A DNA stretch of 64,000 nucleotides, from contig JAQWIT010000003.1 of assembly GCA_029248745.1 (NCBI GenBank), forward strand, positions 326,931 to 390,930, written 5' to 3'. Below are positions 1-9,361 of the stretch, in pieces. How positions within the stretch are numbered: position 1 is the first letter of the stretch; each line of letters starts with the position of its first letter. The notes under the pieces were generated by a model. The model saw only the letters and a list, made by a program, of their open reading frames with translations, was not told the origin of the DNA and ran no database searches. A program made the position numbers and the translations under genes. The DNA is from Gammaproteobacteria bacterium. Lineage in GTDB: Bacteria > Pseudomonadota > Gammaproteobacteria > Nitrosococcales > Methylophagaceae.

Positions 1-371
1 CGGCGATGGCTATGACCGCCTTCCTGCGTCAGGTGATAGGTTTCTGAGGTGACACCATCTTTGGTAAAAGAAACACCTTGTTCAATTAACCATTCAATGC
101 TTTCACGTGCATGCTCGACGGTATAGCGAACACTAGTTTCATCACATAACCCTGCGCCGGCAATTAAGGTGTCATTGATATGAGATTCAATCGAATCAGC
201 TTGATCGAGCACAACTGAAATACCGCCTTGAGCATAAAGAGAGGCGCTTTCTTTCAGCTGGTCTTTGGATAAAATGGCAACGCGGGCATTATCAGCTAAT
301 TGTAAAGCCAATGTGAGACCAGCAGTTCCACTGCCTATGATTAAAACATCGTACTCAGAATAAGTCGTCAT
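1..371 (-). CDS. nadB: L-aspartate oxidase, N-terminal part (runs off left edge)
   Basis: The first 123 codons are present, starting at the ATG at 371 and running out of the window. The product oxidises L-aspartate to iminoaspartate, the first step of de novo NAD synthesis, with FAD as cofactor. An N-terminal FAD-binding motif GSGTAG (residues 13-18) and the AQGG motif (47-50) typical of the NadB/SdhA flavoprotein family are visible. The gene diverges from rpoE, which is the standard arrangement in gammaproteobacteria. No defect is seen in the visible part. Confidence 0.93.
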   Translation of the reverse strand, partial: MTTYSEYDVLIIGSGTAGLTLALQLADNARVAILSKDQLKESASLYAQGGISVVLDQADSIESHINDTLIAGAGLCDETSVRYTVEHARESIEWLIEQGVSFTKDGVTSETYHLTQEGGHSHR

Positions 372-462
372 AATTGAAATTGATAAAAGTGATACCGTCA
401 GTATATAGCAGCGATTAAGCGCGATGGAGGGAACAACAGACCTAACAATATCAAAAAAACGT

Positions 463-541
463 GGAATTCATTATGCTTTTTGGTCTAAAGGCATTATATT
501 TGAGCACTAATTGGGAACAAAGACATTGCTATGCCAGTCAA
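463..541 (+). promoter_or_regulatory. Candidate sigma-E type promoters upstream of rpoE
   Basis: Two stretches resemble the sigma-E consensus (GGAACTT, about 16 nt, TCTnA). One has GGAATTC at 463-469 and GTCTAA at 483-488, with a spacer about 2 nt short. The other has GGAACAA at 514-520 and GTCAATA at 537-543. Autoregulation of rpoE is established in E. coli and Pseudomonas. Assignment here rests on sequence resemblance alone. Confidence 0.35.
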
Positions 542-595
542 TAACAACAAATTCATTAAATGTCTCCGGCCAGTCGGAGTGTGCCGGAACAAGGG

Positions 596-1177
596 ATGAG
601 TGTGGATCAAGAGCTAGTACAGCGTGTACAAGCGGGTGATAAGAATGCGTTTGATGTGCTGATAATCAAGTATCAACAGCGCATTATTAATGTCATTACT
701 GGCTTTGTACATGATCCTGTGGAAGCACAAGATGTTGCTCAGGAGGCATTTGTTAAGGCGTATCGAGCAATACCCAACTTTCGTGGAGATAGTGCGTTTT
801 ATACCTGGTTATATCGCATCGCTATTAACACATCGAAAAATCACCTGGCGGCGAGGGCAAGAAGGCCACCAACAAGCGATGTCGATGCTGCCGATGCAAC
901 GAATGTCTACGATGCACCTGAATTAAAAGAGTTTGAAACGCCAGAAAGTAACTTGGTGAGCGATGAATTGGAGCAGGCGATTCATCAAGCGATTGATGAA
1001 TTACAAGAAGATACAGCAACAGCAATTAAGTTAAGAGAATTTGAAGGAATGAGCTACGAGGAAATTTCTGAGGCAATGGAGTGTCCTATAGGGACAGTCC
1101 GTTCAAGAATTTTTCGTGCACGTGAAGCAATAGAACAAAGAATACAAACCGTAATGGGTGAAGGGGAACAACCATGA
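596..1177 (+). CDS. rpoE: RNA polymerase sigma-E factor (extracytoplasmic stress; AlgU-like)
   Basis: An ECF sigma factor of 193 residues from the chosen ATG at 596. Region 2 carries the DVAQEAFVKAYR segment and region 4 the helix-turn-helix around MSYEEISEAM and GTVRSRIFRAR. A longer frame opens at an ATG at 560. The 596 start is preferred because it yields the conserved 'DQELVQRVQAGD' N-terminus and has a GGAA at suitable spacing, while 560 has no ribosome-binding site. It heads rpoE-rseA-rseB-rseC-mucD and overlaps rseA by ATGA. It directs the response to envelope stress once the anti-sigma factor RseA is degraded. Confidence 0.95.
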   Translation: MSVDQELVQRVQAGDKNAFDVLIIKYQQRIINVITGFVHDPVEAQDVAQEAFVKAYRAIPNFRGDSAFYTWLYRIAINTSKNHLAARARRPPTSDVDAADATNVYDAPELKEFETPESNLVSDELEQAIHQAIDELQEDTATAIKLREFEGMSYEEISEAMECPIGTVRSRIFRAREAIEQRIQTVMGEGEQP

Positions 1178-1800
1178 CAGCCAATGAAGAAGAACTATTG
1201 TCTGCCTTAGTTGATGGGGAACTGCAAGGCGAGGCGCTAGACAGTGCAATAGCATTATTAAGTACAAATGAAGCTGCAAAAAAACGGTTTCAACGTTATC
1301 AATTAACGAGCAATGTACTAAATGGACATGCTATTGGGCATCAACAACAGGATATGACACAAAAAATCAGTGCGGTTATTGCTGAAGAACCAGCACATAG
1401 CATTAACGTAATACAAACTAATGAGCCTGCATTGGAAGCACCTCAAACTGAACCACCAACGGCAGAAGTATTGACCTTCCCAGAACGGTTCTGGAAACAA
1501 ACAGTGGGTCTTGCTGTAGCAGCATCATTTGGTGCATTAGCCGTTGTAGGTACGATGACACAACCTGAATACTCTGTGATGCCAGCTTCCCCATTAGCTT
1601 CATTAGCAGCGGCTGATGAACCGGCACAAACGGCGCAGGTGGCAACTCAAATGCCTCAAGAGCCGAGTAATCGTTGGACTGTGACCGAACAAGAAATAGA
1701 AGATAGGCTAAATGTCTACCTTGTTGATCACAATGAATATGCCGGCGCATCAGATATTTTTTCTAATGCACGTGTGATTGCCTATGAATCAGGTCAATAA
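1174..1800 (+). CDS. rseA: Anti-sigma-E factor RseA (MucA-like)
   Basis: A 208-residue inner-membrane anti-sigma factor overlapping rpoE by 4 nt. The N-terminal sigma-binding domain begins with LLSALVDGEL (residues 8-17). A single membrane segment lies at about residues 112-128, and the C-terminal part is periplasmic. It holds RpoE at the membrane until regulated proteolysis (DegS and RseP in E. coli). Those proteases are not in the window. Identity comes from the N-terminal domain, the topology and the operon position. Confidence 0.9.
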   Translation: MTANEEELLSALVDGELQGEALDSAIALLSTNEAAKKRFQRYQLTSNVLNGHAIGHQQQDMTQKISAVIAEEPAHSINVIQTNEPALEAPQTEPPTAEVLTFPERFWKQTVGLAVAASFGALAVVGTMTQPEYSVMPASPLASLAAADEPAQTAQVATQMPQEPSNRWTVTEQEIEDRLNVYLVDHNEYAGASDIFSNARVIAYESGQ

Positions 1801-1803
1801 ACA

Positions 1804-2784
1804 ATGCAACGTTTAGCACAAGTTTGTTTGGGTTTTTGTCTTAGTCTGTCATCAGCTATTTCAACGGCAGAACCCGAAGCAGTAGCATTATTAGAACGGA
1901 TGGGCACTGCGGCAAAAAAACTGAACTACGATGGCGTTTTCACTTATCAAATGGGCCGTAAAGTCCAAGCGATTCGTATTATTCACAGTGCTAACGAAAA
2001 TGGTGAAGTTGAGCGCTTATTATCCTTAAATGGTGCTGCAAGAGAGCTCATTAGGACGAATGATCATGTAACTTGTATTTTCCCTGAGGGTAAACGGATT
2101 AATGTCGACAGAAGACCTTTAGGCCGTGGCTTTCCAAGTGATTTATTGAGCCGAATGAGTTCGGCGACGCCTTATTACGCTATCACAATGGGTGATAATG
2201 GCCGTGTTGCCAATAGAAAAGCAAAACAACTTGTTGTGTCACCTGTCGATGACTACCGCTATGGTTATCATTTGTGGGTGGATAAGGAGACAGATTTATT
2301 ACTGCAATCTGACTTATTAACTGATAAAGGACAAGTGTTGGAAAGCTTTACCTTTTCTTCTATTAACTTAAATGTCGACATCCCTGAACTAGCGCTTAAA
2401 CCGCAAATAGAAGGACAAGCATTGTCATGGAACCGTAATCAGACTGAACCAGTGAGTCAGCGACGAGCAAAAGAGAAGGGACTTAGCGCTTCTTTATGGC
2501 AAGTCGGTTGGCTACCAGAGGGGTTTGCTTTAGTTGCAGAGCAAAGTCGGCGTAAAGCCCACAACGATAAAGTGGTTGAACAACGTGTTTATAGTGATGG
2601 ACTTAGCTCAGTGTCCGTTTTTATTGAGCAAAAAGCAGCACATCACCATTTGGAAGGTGGCAGTAGAATGGGTGCTATCAACGCGTTTGGAGTCATGGAA
2701 GATAACCATTACATCACTGCGGTAGGTCAAGTGCCAGGGCATACTGTTGAGAAAATTGTCCGTTCAATAACGATGGCAGAATAA
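1804..2784 (+). CDS. rseB: Sigma-E regulatory protein RseB (MucB-like)
   Basis: A 326-residue periplasmic protein with a signal peptide (about residues 1-22). The large N-terminal lipoprotein-like domain and smaller C-terminal domain of the MucB/RseB family follow. It binds the periplasmic side of RseA and senses lipopolysaccharide or mislocalised lipid, shielding RseA from DegS. It starts 3 nt after rseA, so the two are translated together. No defect seen. Confidence 0.92.
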   Translation: MQRLAQVCLGFCLSLSSAISTAEPEAVALLERMGTAAKKLNYDGVFTYQMGRKVQAIRIIHSANENGEVERLLSLNGAARELIRTNDHVTCIFPEGKRINVDRRPLGRGFPSDLLSRMSSATPYYAITMGDNGRVANRKAKQLVVSPVDDYRYGYHLWVDKETDLLLQSDLLTDKGQVLESFTFSSINLNVDIPELALKPQIEGQALSWNRNQTEPVSQRRAKEKGLSASLWQVGWLPEGFALVAEQSRRKAHNDKVVEQRVYSDGLSSVSVFIEQKAAHHHLEGGSRMGAINAFGVMEDNHYITAVGQVPGHTVEKIVRSITMAE

Positions 2785-2790
2785 GCGGGA

Positions 2791-3210
2791 ATGATTGAAC
2801 AACAAGCGACCGTTGTCGAGGTCGATGATGACAGAGTTATGCTACAAGCAGCACGCCAATCAACATGCAGTAGCTGCCAACTAAAACAAGGTTGTGGAAC
2901 AGGCTTGTTGGCTAAACATGTCGGACAACGTTTCTCAAAAATTGTGGTCAATAAAACGACGGATGTTGAAATAGGTCAACAGCGAACAGTCGTGATTCCA
3001 GAGCAGACATTATTGCAAGGAGCAGCCCTAATGTACTTATTGCCATTAGGTTTATTGATTCTATTTTCAATGGTGGCGAGAATATTAGCACTAGGTGATG
3101 GCTTTGAAATTATCTTGGGACTGGTCGGTTTGTTATCTGGTTTTTTATGGGTAAAACAGCGTTTAAAAAATAAAAAAGATGGTTTTCAAGCCAGAATTTT
3201 AGAGGAATAA
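2791..3210 (+). CDS. rseC: RseC/MucC family inner-membrane protein
   Basis: A 139-residue protein with the cysteine-rich N-terminal motif C-X2-C-X5-C (around residues 28-37), then two membrane segments at about 75-95 and 100-117. RseC positively modulates sigma-E in E. coli and is linked to redox or thiamine phenotypes in other enterics. Its exact role is not settled. It lies between rseB and mucD in the same operon with short gaps. Confidence 0.88.
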   Translation: MIEQQATVVEVDDDRVMLQAARQSTCSSCQLKQGCGTGLLAKHVGQRFSKIVVNKTTDVEIGQQRTVVIPEQTLLQGAALMYLLPLGLLILFSMVARILALGDGFEIILGLVGLLSGFLWVKQRLKNKKDGFQARILEE

Positions 3211-3213
3211 AAG

Positions 3214-4638
3214 ATGAAACAGCACAGAATTTGGGTATGGCTAACCGTCATGGTGATAACACTGGCATTAAGCCTGCCGCTTCAAGCAAGGAGCTTGCCT
3301 GAGTTTACTGAATTGGTCTCAAAAAACAGTGCTGCTGTGATTAATATCAGCACAACTAAAAATAATCAAACACGTAAGTTACGCCTGCCTAAAGGAATGG
3401 AAATTCCAGAAGGTATGCCGCTCGATGATATGTTTAAACATTTCTTTGGTCCGAATAATCGAGGACAAAGACCGCAGCCTTCTGAGTCTCATTCTTTGGG
3501 CTCAGGCTTTGTCTTATCTGAAGATGGTTACATTATGACCAATCACCATGTGATTAAAGATGCTGATGAAATCATTGTACGTTTTAGTGATAGAACTGAG
3601 TTGGAAGCAAAAGTGCTGGGTAGCGATGAGCGTAGTGATATCGCGTTATTAAAAGTAGAAGCTAAAGGACTCACAGCAGTAAAGTTGGGTGACTCAACTA
3701 GGTTACAAGTAGGCGAATGGGTCTTGGCAATTGGTTCGCCATTTGGGTTTGACTCATCAGCCACGGCTGGTATTGTCAGTGCCCTAGGGCGAAATCTACC
3801 GAGTGATAATTACGTTCCTTTTATTCAAACAGATGTCGCGATCAATCCGGGTAATTCCGGTGGTCCATTGTTTAATCTGGATGGGGAAGTAATTGGCGTT
3901 AATTCTCAGATATACAGTAGGACCGGTGGTTTTATGGGCGTATCATTCGCTATTCCAATGGATGTCGCTTTAGATGTAGTTGAACAAATAAAGTCACAGG
4001 GCTATGTCAGCCGAGGCTGGTTAGGAGTTGTAATCCAAAATGTCACGAGGGAATTGGCCGAATCCTTTGGTCTAGATAAACCGCATGGTGCCCTGGTCTC
4101 AAGAGTGACGCCAGAAAGTCCTGCGGCAAAAGCCGGTATCGAAACAGGTGATGTCATACTGAAATTTAATGGTCATCGCATCACAACATCATCATCATTA
4201 CCGCCTTATGTAGGCAGAACTAAAATTGGCGAATCTGTACCCGTCGTTGTCATGCGAAATAAGAAGCAGAAGACGTTGAGGGTAACGATTGAAAAGCTGG
4301 AAGAAAACACAGCTGCAAGGATAAAAGCAGGTAGTAAACCGGGAAGATTAGTTGATGATCGTTTAGCAGTTGAAATTGCTGAATTAACCCAACAACAACG
4401 TGAACAATATGATGTTGAGAAAGGCGGTGTCATCGTTGTGACGGTCGAGAAAGGTGCTGCTGCCAAGGCCGGGCTGAGACGTGGCGATGTCGTTGTAAGT
4501 TTGAATAACTTACAAATTACCAGTGCAAAACAGTTTTTAGATATTGCACGTGATTTGCCGGGAGATAAAGCCATTCCAGTGTTGGTACAACGCCAGCAAG
4601 GGGCTATTTTCTTAGCGTTAAAAATAGAAAAAGAATAA
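3214..4638 (+). CDS. mucD: Periplasmic serine protease/chaperone DegP (MucD)
   Basis: A 474-residue HtrA-family protease with a signal peptide ending near residue 25. The catalytic triad is visible as His112 (TNHHV), Asp142 (RSDIAL) and Ser215 (GNSGGP), and two PDZ domains follow (about 260-350 and 370-465). It degrades or refolds misfolded envelope proteins and is the main effector of the sigma-E operon that it closes. Placement directly after rseC is the pseudomonad-type arrangement (mucD). The start ATG at 3214 has GAGGA upstream. Confidence 0.95.
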   Translation: MKQHRIWVWLTVMVITLALSLPLQARSLPEFTELVSKNSAAVINISTTKNNQTRKLRLPKGMEIPEGMPLDDMFKHFFGPNNRGQRPQPSESHSLGSGFVLSEDGYIMTNHHVIKDADEIIVRFSDRTELEAKVLGSDERSDIALLKVEAKGLTAVKLGDSTRLQVGEWVLAIGSPFGFDSSATAGIVSALGRNLPSDNYVPFIQTDVAINPGNSGGPLFNLDGEVIGVNSQIYSRTGGFMGVSFAIPMDVALDVVEQIKSQGYVSRGWLGVVIQNVTRELAESFGLDKPHGALVSRVTPESPAAKAGIETGDVILKFNGHRITTSSSLPPYVGRTKIGESVPVVVMRNKKQKTLRVTIEKLEENTAARIKAGSKPGRLVDDRLAVEIAELTQQQREQYDVEKGGVIVVTVEKGAAAKAGLRRGDVVVSLNNLQITSAKQFLDIARDLPGDKAIPVLVQRQQGAIFLALKIEKE

Positions 4639-4719
4639 TTAGATTAGGGAGAAGGGTTTCACTGTCGTTTAAACAGGACAGACGACTGCTTTTACCGTAA
4701 AATTAAGTATTAAAGTATT

Positions 4720-4753
4720 ATCGGCCGGTACTTAAGTATCGGCCGATTTTTTT
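4720..4753 (+). terminator. Rho-independent terminator after mucD
   Basis: An 8-bp stem, ATCGGCCG (4720-4727) with CGGCCGAT (4740-4747), is followed by a run of T. The loop itself contains the palindrome ACTTAAGT. It separates the sigma-E operon from lepA. Confidence 0.85.
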
Positions 4754-4787
4754 ACAGGTACAGATTTTAAAAGGTATACATAGTTTT

Positions 4788-6584
4788 ATGGAGCATATCC
4801 GTAATTTCTCGATCATTGCTCATATTGACCATGGTAAATCTACGATTGCAGATCGTTTTATCCAAGTGTGTGGTGGCTTAACTGACCGTGAAATGTCATC
4901 TCAAGTCCTCGATTCAATGGATATTGAGCGGGAACGTGGCATTACGATAAAGGCGCAAAGTGTTTCTCTAGACTATAAGGCAAGGAATGGTGAAACTTAC
5001 CATCTCAACTTCATTGATACCCCAGGCCATGTTGACTTTTCTTATGAAGTATCACGTTCATTAGCAGCCTGTGAAGGGGCATTATTGGTTGTGGACGCTG
5101 CGCAAGGGGTCGAAGCGCAAAGTGTTGCGAATTGTTACACCGCTATTGATTTGGACTTAGAAGTACTACCGGTCTTAAATAAAATTGATTTACCGTCTGC
5201 TGAACCCGAGCGTGTGGCACAAGAAATAGAAGACATTATTGGTGTGGATGCTCTGGATGCTGTGCAATGTAGCGCCAAAACAGGTTTAGGTATCGAAGAT
5301 TTATTAGAAGCTTTAGTGGAACGGATTCCAGCACCAAAAGGTGAACCCGATGGGGAGTTAAAAGCACTTATTATTGACTCTTGGTTTGATAGTTATGTTG
5401 GTGTTATTTCCTTAGTGAGAATCATGCAAGGGTCTATTAAAACCAAAGATAAAATTAAAGTGATGTCGACAGGCCATGAGTACCAAGTGGAGCAAGTCGG
5501 GGTCTTTACACCTAAACGAACGAAACGAGATGCTTTGTTTTGTGGTGAGGTGGGCTATGTTATTTCTGGCGTTAAAGATATTGAAGGTGCGCCTGTTGGC
5601 GATACGTTAACCCATGTTCATAAGGGTGCAACAGAAATGTTACCGGGGTTTAAATCGGTAACACCACAGGTCTATGCCGGTATTTTCCCAGTAAGCTCAG
5701 ATGATTTTGAAGCCTTCCGCGAAGCTTTGGGTAAGTTAAGACTAAATGATGCATCGCTGTTTTTTGAACCAGAAAATTCTCAGGCCTTAGGCTTTGGTTT
5801 TCGTTGTGGTTTTTTAGGCTTGTTGCATATGGAAATTATCCAAGAGCGCCTCGAACGAGAATATGATTTAGATTTAATTACAACAGCACCCACTGTTGTC
5901 TTTGAAGTATTGAATCGAAAAGGTGAAGAGCTAAAAATAGAAAATCCAGCCTTGTTACCGGATACCGGGACCATTGATGAAATTCGTGAACCTATTGTTA
6001 TTGCCGATATATTGGTTCCTCAAGATCATTTAGGTGCTGTTATCACCTTATGTGTGGAAAAACGCGGTGTTCAAACTGCGATGCGGTATATGGGTAAGCA
6101 AGTGGCTTTGTGTTATGAAATACCGATGAATGAAGTAGTCATTGATTTCTTTGATCGCATTAAGTCCGTCAGCCGAGGTTATGCTTCGTTAGATTACCAT
6201 TTTGTGCGATTCCAGCCTGCTGATTTGGTGAAGTTAGATATATTAATTAATGGTGAACGGGTTGATGCTTTGTCAATGATTGTCCATCGAGAACAAAGTA
6301 TCAGTCGTGGGCGGGAATTAGTTGAGAAAATGAAAGAACTGATTCCAAGGCAAATGTTTGATATTGCCATTCAAGCAGCTATTGGTGGCCATATTATTTC
6401 GCGTTCAACTGTTAAAGCCATGCGTAAGAACGTATTGGCAAAATGTTATGGTGGTGACGTATCACGTAAGCGTAAATTACTTGAGAAACAAAAAGCAGGT
6501 AAGAAACGGATGAAATCGATTGGTAAGGTTGATGTACCACAAGAAGCCTTTTTGGCCGTATTACAATTATCTAAAAAATCTTAA
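4788..6584 (+). CDS. lepA: Elongation factor 4 (LepA) GTPase
   Basis: A 598-residue translational GTPase. The G1 motif AHIDHGKST is at residues 11-19, DTPGH at 77-81, and NKID further on. Domains II, III and V and the LepA-specific C-terminal domain follow. The length matches the family (about 600). It acts on stalled or mistranslocated ribosomes and on 30S biogenesis. It is cotranscribed with lepB, which starts 9 nt downstream. This is the first gene of the lepA-lepB-rnc-era-recO-pdxJ-acpS run. Confidence 0.97.
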   Translation: MEHIRNFSIIAHIDHGKSTIADRFIQVCGGLTDREMSSQVLDSMDIERERGITIKAQSVSLDYKARNGETYHLNFIDTPGHVDFSYEVSRSLAACEGALLVVDAAQGVEAQSVANCYTAIDLDLEVLPVLNKIDLPSAEPERVAQEIEDIIGVDALDAVQCSAKTGLGIEDLLEALVERIPAPKGEPDGELKALIIDSWFDSYVGVISLVRIMQGSIKTKDKIKVMSTGHEYQVEQVGVFTPKRTKRDALFCGEVGYVISGVKDIEGAPVGDTLTHVHKGATEMLPGFKSVTPQVYAGIFPVSSDDFEAFREALGKLRLNDASLFFEPENSQALGFGFRCGFLGLLHMEIIQERLEREYDLDLITTAPTVVFEVLNRKGEELKIENPALLPDTGTIDEIREPIVIADILVPQDHLGAVITLCVEKRGVQTAMRYMGKQVALCYEIPMNEVVIDFFDRIKSVSRGYASLDYHFVRFQPADLVKLDILINGERVDALSMIVHREQSISRGRELVEKMKELIPRQMFDIAIQAAIGGHIISRSTVKAMRKNVLAKCYGGDVSRKRKLLEKQKAGKKRMKSIGKVDVPQEAFLAVLQLSKKS

Positions 6585-6593
6585 CAGAGGAAA

Positions 6594-7367
6594 GTGAGTG
6601 TGAGTTTTCCAGCTTTAATGGTGACCCTTGTAGTAATAACAGGGACAATATGGTTATTAGATAAATGGCTTTGGGCGCCTGCAAGAGGACCGAAAGAGGC
6701 GGAACCGGTCATCGTGGAATATGCAAAATCATTTTTCCCAATTATTTTAGCGGTGCTGATTGTGCGTTCTTTCTTGATTGAACCTTTCCGAATTCCATCA
6801 GCATCAATGGTTCCAACCCTGAGAATTGGCGACTTTATATTGGTCAACAAGTTTGATTATGGTGTTCGGCTGCCGGTATTAAATAGTAAGGTGATTGAAA
6901 TGGGTGAGCCTGAGCGCGGTGATGTCGTGGTTTTTCGTTACCCTCCACAACCACAAATAGATTATATTAAACGGGTAGTTGGTATGCCGGGCGATCGCAT
7001 CCAATATAAAGATAAAACTGTTTATATAAACGGCAGGGCTATGGCGCAACAGGTAGAACATAAGCCTATTGAGTTAATGGGAATCATGGGAACCCAAGAC
7101 AAACTGCTAACAGAACAATTAGGTGATACAAATCACCAAATCGCAGTATCGCCAGGCCAACAGAGAGTAGTTGTTGATATGATTATTCCTGAAGGCGAGT
7201 ATTTTGTGATGGGCGATAATCGTGACAATAGCAGCGATAGCCGTTTTTGGGGAACAGTGCCAGAAGCAAACTTAGTAGGGAAAGCATTTTATATTTGGAT
7301 GAGTTGGGATTGTAATGCGAGTGCCATTTGTATTAACGGTGAGCGAATAGATAATTCAATTAATTAA
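6594..7367 (+). CDS. lepB: Signal peptidase I
   Basis: A 257-residue inner-membrane leader peptidase with two N-terminal membrane segments (about 5-22 and 47-62). The catalytic Ser71 lies in PSASM and the general-base Lys126 in YIKRVVG. Box E, GDNRDNSSDSRFWG, is present near residue 205. It cleaves signal peptides of exported proteins. The GTG start at 6594 follows AGAGGAAA closely. No defect seen. Confidence 0.95.
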   Translation: MSVSFPALMVTLVVITGTIWLLDKWLWAPARGPKEAEPVIVEYAKSFFPIILAVLIVRSFLIEPFRIPSASMVPTLRIGDFILVNKFDYGVRLPVLNSKVIEMGEPERGDVVVFRYPPQPQIDYIKRVVGMPGDRIQYKDKTVYINGRAMAQQVEHKPIELMGIMGTQDKLLTEQLGDTNHQIAVSPGQQRVVVDMIIPEGEYFVMGDNRDNSSDSRFWGTVPEANLVGKAFYIWMSWDCNASAICINGERIDNSIN

Positions 7368-7378
7368 TGGGGGCCACA

Positions 7379-7762
7379 ATGAAACGACAACAAGGAGACA
7401 TGACACTCATAAGTTGGGTAATCGTATTGGGCACTATTGCATTCTTTGTCACTTTTGCAATGCGTCCATTTCCAATGTACCAGGAATATTTCGGTGTTGT
7501 TACCGTCATGGAAGGGATGGAAAAGGAAATTACAACGAACAAATTGACCAAGTAACAAGTTATGATTTTATTAAGTAAGCGTTTTAATACCGGGTATATC
7601 TTTAGTGTAATAAAAGATAGTATTGAATTATTGCGAGGTAAAAATAATGTTCATGTCGATAAAATCATTATCGACTATGAAGTAAGAGAGTCTTATGTTG
7701 CCCAAATCAATTTGGTCGGTAGTTTTCATGTCGAAGCAGAGGCTAAGAATCCAGTTCGATGA
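7379..7762 (+). pseudogene. DUF4845 membrane protein gene interrupted by an in-frame TAA
   Basis: Between lepB and rnc, many gammaproteobacteria carry a DUF4845 protein of about 120 residues with one N-terminal membrane segment. Here the frame opens at ATG 7379 (residues MKRQQGDMTLISW) and meets TAA at 7553-7555. It then continues in the same frame to 7762 with the family's second half (KRFNTGYIFS and VHVDKIIIDYEV). The two halves together have family length, so a single base change probably created the stop. Restart at the ATG at 7562 is conceivable but has no clear ribosome-binding site. The end overlaps rnc by ATGA. Confidence 0.8.
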
Positions 7763-8448
7763 ACATAACATCTCGCCAAAATGCACTGCTGACGCAATTA
7801 GAATACCAATTCAAAGATACATCGCTGTTTTTACAAGCGTTAACGCATCGTAGTGCCGATGCTAAGAATAACGAACGGCTAGAATATTTAGGAGACGCGA
7901 TTTTGAGCTTCGTGATAGCTGAAGCCTTATTTGACAGTTTTCCCCAAGTACGAGAAGGTAAATTGAGTCGTTTACGCTCATCTTTGGTGAAAGGCGTAAC
8001 GCTGGCAGAAATTGGTCGAGAATTAGCGTTAGGTGAAGTGTTGATTTTAGGACCAGGCGAATTAAAAAGTGGTGGTTTTCGCCGTGAGTCTATCTTAGCA
8101 GACACGGTCGAAGCGATTTTAGGTGCTGTATATTTGGACAGTGATGTTGCTCAAGTTAAAGCCTTAATAATGAGGCTTTATAAAGAACGGCTTGAGAGCA
8201 TTGATGTCGATGAGGTGATAAAAGATCCAAAAACACGGCTGCAAGAATTATTGCAAAGTCGCCAACAGGCATTGCCTATTTATGGTGTGAAAGAACTAAA
8301 ACAAGGTTCAGATAAGCCACCCCTATTTGAAGCGTCATGTCAGGTGTCATTATTAGACAAAGTGGTGGTTGCACAGGGGGCTAGCCATCGTAAAGCAGAG
8401 CAAAAATCGGCAGAACGCGCATTGATATTATTAGCAGAGAAATTATGA
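7759..8448 (+). CDS. rnc: Ribonuclease III
   Basis: A 229-residue double-strand-specific endoribonuclease. The signature NERLEYLGDAIL (residues 38-49) includes the acidic active-site residues Glu42 and Asp46. A C-terminal dsRNA-binding domain covers about residues 158-226. It processes rRNA precursors and structured mRNAs. It overlaps DUF4845 upstream and era downstream by ATGA, so translation is coupled. Confidence 0.96.
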   Translation: MNITSRQNALLTQLEYQFKDTSLFLQALTHRSADAKNNERLEYLGDAILSFVIAEALFDSFPQVREGKLSRLRSSLVKGVTLAEIGRELALGEVLILGPGELKSGGFRRESILADTVEAILGAVYLDSDVAQVKALIMRLYKERLESIDVDEVIKDPKTRLQELLQSRQQALPIYGVKELKQGSDKPPLFEASCQVSLLDKVVVAQGASHRKAEQKSAERALILLAEKL

Positions 8449-9350
8449 CAGAAACGACCTTTAAATCAGGCTATGTCGCCATTATTGGCCGTCCAAATGT
8501 CGGTAAATCGACCCTCATTAATCGCGTGTTAGGGCAAAAGCTGTGCATTACATCTCGCCGGCCTCAAACCACCCGACACCGGATTTTGGGAATTAAAACA
8601 GAAGAGAGTAGTCAGTTAGTTTATGTTGATACACCTGGCCTTCATACGGATGGTAAACGTGCGATGAATCGCTATCTAAATCGGGCAGCGGCATCGTCGA
8701 TTGATGACGTCGATGTGATTTTATTCATGGTGGATGGGCTGAATTGGACAGATGATGATGAGCAGGTACTAGAAAGGCTTAAAAGCAATGCCACTGCCCC
8801 TGTGATATTAGTGTTAAATATGGTCGATAAATTGTCTGATAAAGCGATGTTATTACCCCATGTAGAAAAGATAACTCAAGAGTATACCTTTGCCAAGGTA
8901 TTACCTATTTCAGCACGTAAGGGAATTAATGTCGACGAGCTTGAAACAGAAATAAAACAATTAGTCCCGGAAGGAGAATTGATTTTTCCTGAAGACCAGT
9001 TCACAGATAGGAGTTCCCGTTTTTTAGCAGCTGAACTGGTCAGAGAAAAGTTGTTTAGGCAATTAGGCCAAGAGTTGCCTTATTCTTTAACGGTTGAAAT
9101 AGAGCAATATAAGCAAGAAGATGAACTGATAAGAATCAGTGCCGTTATCTATGTCGAGCGAAGTGGCCAAAAATCCATTGTCATTGGTAAAAAAGGTGAA
9201 CTATTAAAAGCGGTTGGCCGGGAAGCACGGATAGAAATGGAAGGAATGTTTGACAGCAAAGTCTTTCTGGAACTTTGGGTTAAGGTTCGCGATGGTTGGT
9301 CAGATAATGAACGCATGTTGAAAAACCTTGGATATAACGACGAGTTATAG
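8445..9350 (+). CDS. era: GTPase Era (16S rRNA/30S assembly)
   Basis: A 301-residue protein with an N-terminal GTPase domain (Walker A GRPNVGKS at 15-22, DTPGLH, NMVDK). The C-terminal KH domain contains the GKKG loop (residues about 248-251). Era binds the 3' end of 16S rRNA during 30S maturation. It overlaps rnc by 4 nt, the universal rnc-era pair. No defect seen. Confidence 0.97.
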   Translation: MTETTFKSGYVAIIGRPNVGKSTLINRVLGQKLCITSRRPQTTRHRILGIKTEESSQLVYVDTPGLHTDGKRAMNRYLNRAAASSIDDVDVILFMVDGLNWTDDDEQVLERLKSNATAPVILVLNMVDKLSDKAMLLPHVEKITQEYTFAKVLPISARKGINVDELETEIKQLVPEGELIFPEDQFTDRSSRFLAAELVREKLFRQLGQELPYSLTVEIEQYKQEDELIRISAVIYVERSGQKSIVIGKKGELLKAVGREARIEMEGMFDSKVFLELWVKVRDGWSDNERMLKNLGYNDEL

Positions 9351-9361
9351 CGAGTGATAGT

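Noticed and set aside
4206..4574. A 122-codon antisense frame within mucD
   Set aside because: Shadow of the coding strand: Ser/Thr/Pro-rich composition, no ribosome-binding site and no family resemblance. Similar antisense frames in clpA (42181-42582), hppA and rlmD were rejected for the same reason.
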